Positions 4,533 to 5,414 of a stretch of DNA of 5,414 nucleotides are shown one piece after another (the first letter of the stretch is position 1; the number at the start of each line of letters is the position of its first letter). This DNA is from an uncultured Lachnospiraceae bacterium (GTDB taxonomy: Bacteria > Bacillota_A > Clostridia > Lachnospirales > Lachnospiraceae): NCBI GenBank assembly GCA_947175285.1, contig CAMWMM010000366.1, forward strand, positions 1 through 5,414, given 5' to 3'. The notes under the pieces were generated by a model. That model had not been told where the DNA came from, made no database searches, and saw only the letters and a list, made by a program, of their open reading frames with translations. A program made the translations under genes and the position numbers.

Positions 4533-5414
4533 TCAGCTCGATATCTGCCGTCCTTCATGGTCGAGATGATAGTTATCCTTATAAATCAACTCTGAAATAG
4601 GAACAAACTCATAGCCCTTCTTTTCTAATGTCGTAATCAGGGTATCCAGAGCCTGCGCCGTGAATTTAGCACCGTTATGGCAAAGAATGATGCTGCCGTT
4701 GCCAAGATGTTTGTGTTCCGTCACTGTCTTGATAATAGAATCCACGCCGTAGTCTTTCCAGTCAAGAGAATCCACATCCCACTGAATCGGATAATAACCG
4801 CATTTTTTAGCTACTTTTATGACATCATTGTCATAATCTCCGTAGGGCGGGCGGAATAAGAACATTTCATATCCGGTCAACTCCTGCACCTTTCTATGTA
4901 CTGCCATAAGTTCTTCCTCACATTCACTATTGGAAAGCTGTGACATATTTTTATGATTTTCACTGTGGTTGCCCAAATCGTGTCCGTCTGCAAGGATTGC
5001 CTTTACGTCATCAGGATAAGCCTCCACCCATCCCCCGGTCATAAAAAAAGTTACTTTTACATTATGTTTTTTTAAAATTTCCAGTATTTTAGCGGTATCC
5101 TCATTCCCCCAAGCCGCGTCAAAGCTTAAGGCAATCTGCGGTTTTTCCGTCTGCACACAATAAATAGGCAGTTCTCTTCCGTTTACGGTATTGCTGACGG
5201 TAATGGAATCCGGCAGCACTTTAACAATTCCCTGAATAAGGGCAACCGTAGCCAGTATAAAAGCTGCTGACATAACGGCATGGGATAAAATCTCCTTCCG
5301 AAACTCTGCTTTCTTCCACTCCTTTTTTGTCTTATACTTCTTTTTCGTCCCATGTTTTTTGCTGTCATTTTTCTGAGAACTGCTTTTTTCTTCACTGATC
5401 TTTCCCTCTAACTT
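4533..5414 (-). CDS. Membrane-anchored polysaccharide deacetylase (NodB/CE4 family), 5' end outside window
   Basis: Residues are numbered from the Met at 5271-5273, but that is probably not the start. The same frame stays open for 47 further codons to the window edge, encoding a lysine-rich stretch (KKEWKKAEFRKEILSHAV) joining a membrane segment (about 1-18). AAGGAG at 5295-5300 is some 18 bases from that Met, too far. This suggests a basic cytosolic tail, one membrane anchor and an extracellular enzyme. The NodB domain spans about 46-231: motif 1 SFDAAW (D52), motif 2 NHSENH (H103, H107), motif 3 RPPYG (141-145), motif 4 WDVDSLDW (165-172) and motif 5 LCHNG (H199). Canonical motif 1 is TFDD; here the second, metal-binding Asp is Ala, as in PdaB-like sporulation deacetylases. 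The family removes acetyl groups from N-acetylated sugars, and the likely substrate is peptidoglycan or a surface glycan. PdaB-like or peptidoglycan deacetylase is my best guess; the exact subtype is not certain. Confidence 0.9.
   Translation of the reverse strand, partial: KLEGKISEEKSSSQKNDSKKHGTKKKYKTKKEWKKAEFRKEILSHAVMSAAFILATVALIQGIVKVLPDSITVSNTVNGRELPIYCVQTEKPQIALSFDAAWGNEDTAKILEILKKHNVKVTFFMTGGWVEAYPDDVKAILADGHDLGNHSENHKNMSQLSNSECEEELMAVHRKVQELTGYEMFLFRPPYGDYDNDVIKVAKKCGYYPIQWDVDSLDWKDYGVDSIIKTVTEHKHLGNGSIILCHNGAKFTAQALDTLITTLEKKGYEFVPISELIYKDNYHLDHEGRQISS

Noticed and set aside
5183..5395. 70-codon minus-strand open frame starting with GTG at 5395, with GAGGG upstream
   Set aside because: The spacing looks acceptable, but it overlaps the deacetylase frame, which is open across the same region and encodes a sensible basic tail and membrane anchor. 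The small frame's translation (Arg/Lys-rich) matches the out-of-frame reading of the same lysine codons.

Overview
The window most likely comes from an anaerobic Gram-positive Clostridia genome, probably Lachnospiraceae. This is inferred from moderately low GC with strong AAGGAGG ribosome binding sites, and from a gene set (M3 oligoendopeptidase, CotH kinase, DUF4956 membrane protein, NodB-type deacetylase) that fits that group. It is not proven by any marker gene. Every gene lies on the minus strand, so transcription runs from right to left.

In the order of transcription, the right edge holds a membrane-anchored polysaccharide deacetylase (4533 to beyond 5414). Its reading frame stays open through the window edge, so its true start is outside. 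A 95-base gap contains a good vegetative (sigma-A type) extended -10 promoter. It drives a two-gene unit: a large secreted or membrane-anchored CotH-family kinase with lamin-tail, chitobiase-C-like and InlB-repeat-like domains (2059-4437), followed 27 bases later by a DUF4956 multi-pass membrane protein (1351-2031). Relatives of these two genes are often found beside a VTC-type polyphosphate polymerase, which is absent from the flanks visible here.

The 119-base gap 1232-1350 is the most informative non-coding stretch. It carries a near-perfect sigma-28 (SigD/FliA, motility) promoter, TAAA-N16-GCCGATAT. Downstream lies a leader with three copies of a CGGTAA/TTACCG element that can form two mutually exclusive hairpins, the second ending just before the ribosome binding site. 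This promoter drives an unrecognised 295-residue, charge-segregated, probably coiled-coil protein with no signal peptide (344-1231). The inference is that this unknown protein belongs to the flagellar/motility regulon.

At the left edge, 53 bases downstream, begins an M3-family oligoendopeptidase (1-290, N-terminal 96 codons only; its catalytic part is outside). No convincing promoter of its own is visible, so it may be read through from the sigma-28 transcript.

In outline, the right-hand part is an envelope-modification neighbourhood (deacetylase, CotH kinase, DUF4956). The left-hand part is a motility-regulated unknown gene followed by a cytosolic peptidase. No RNA gene, mobile element, CRISPR array or origin was seen.
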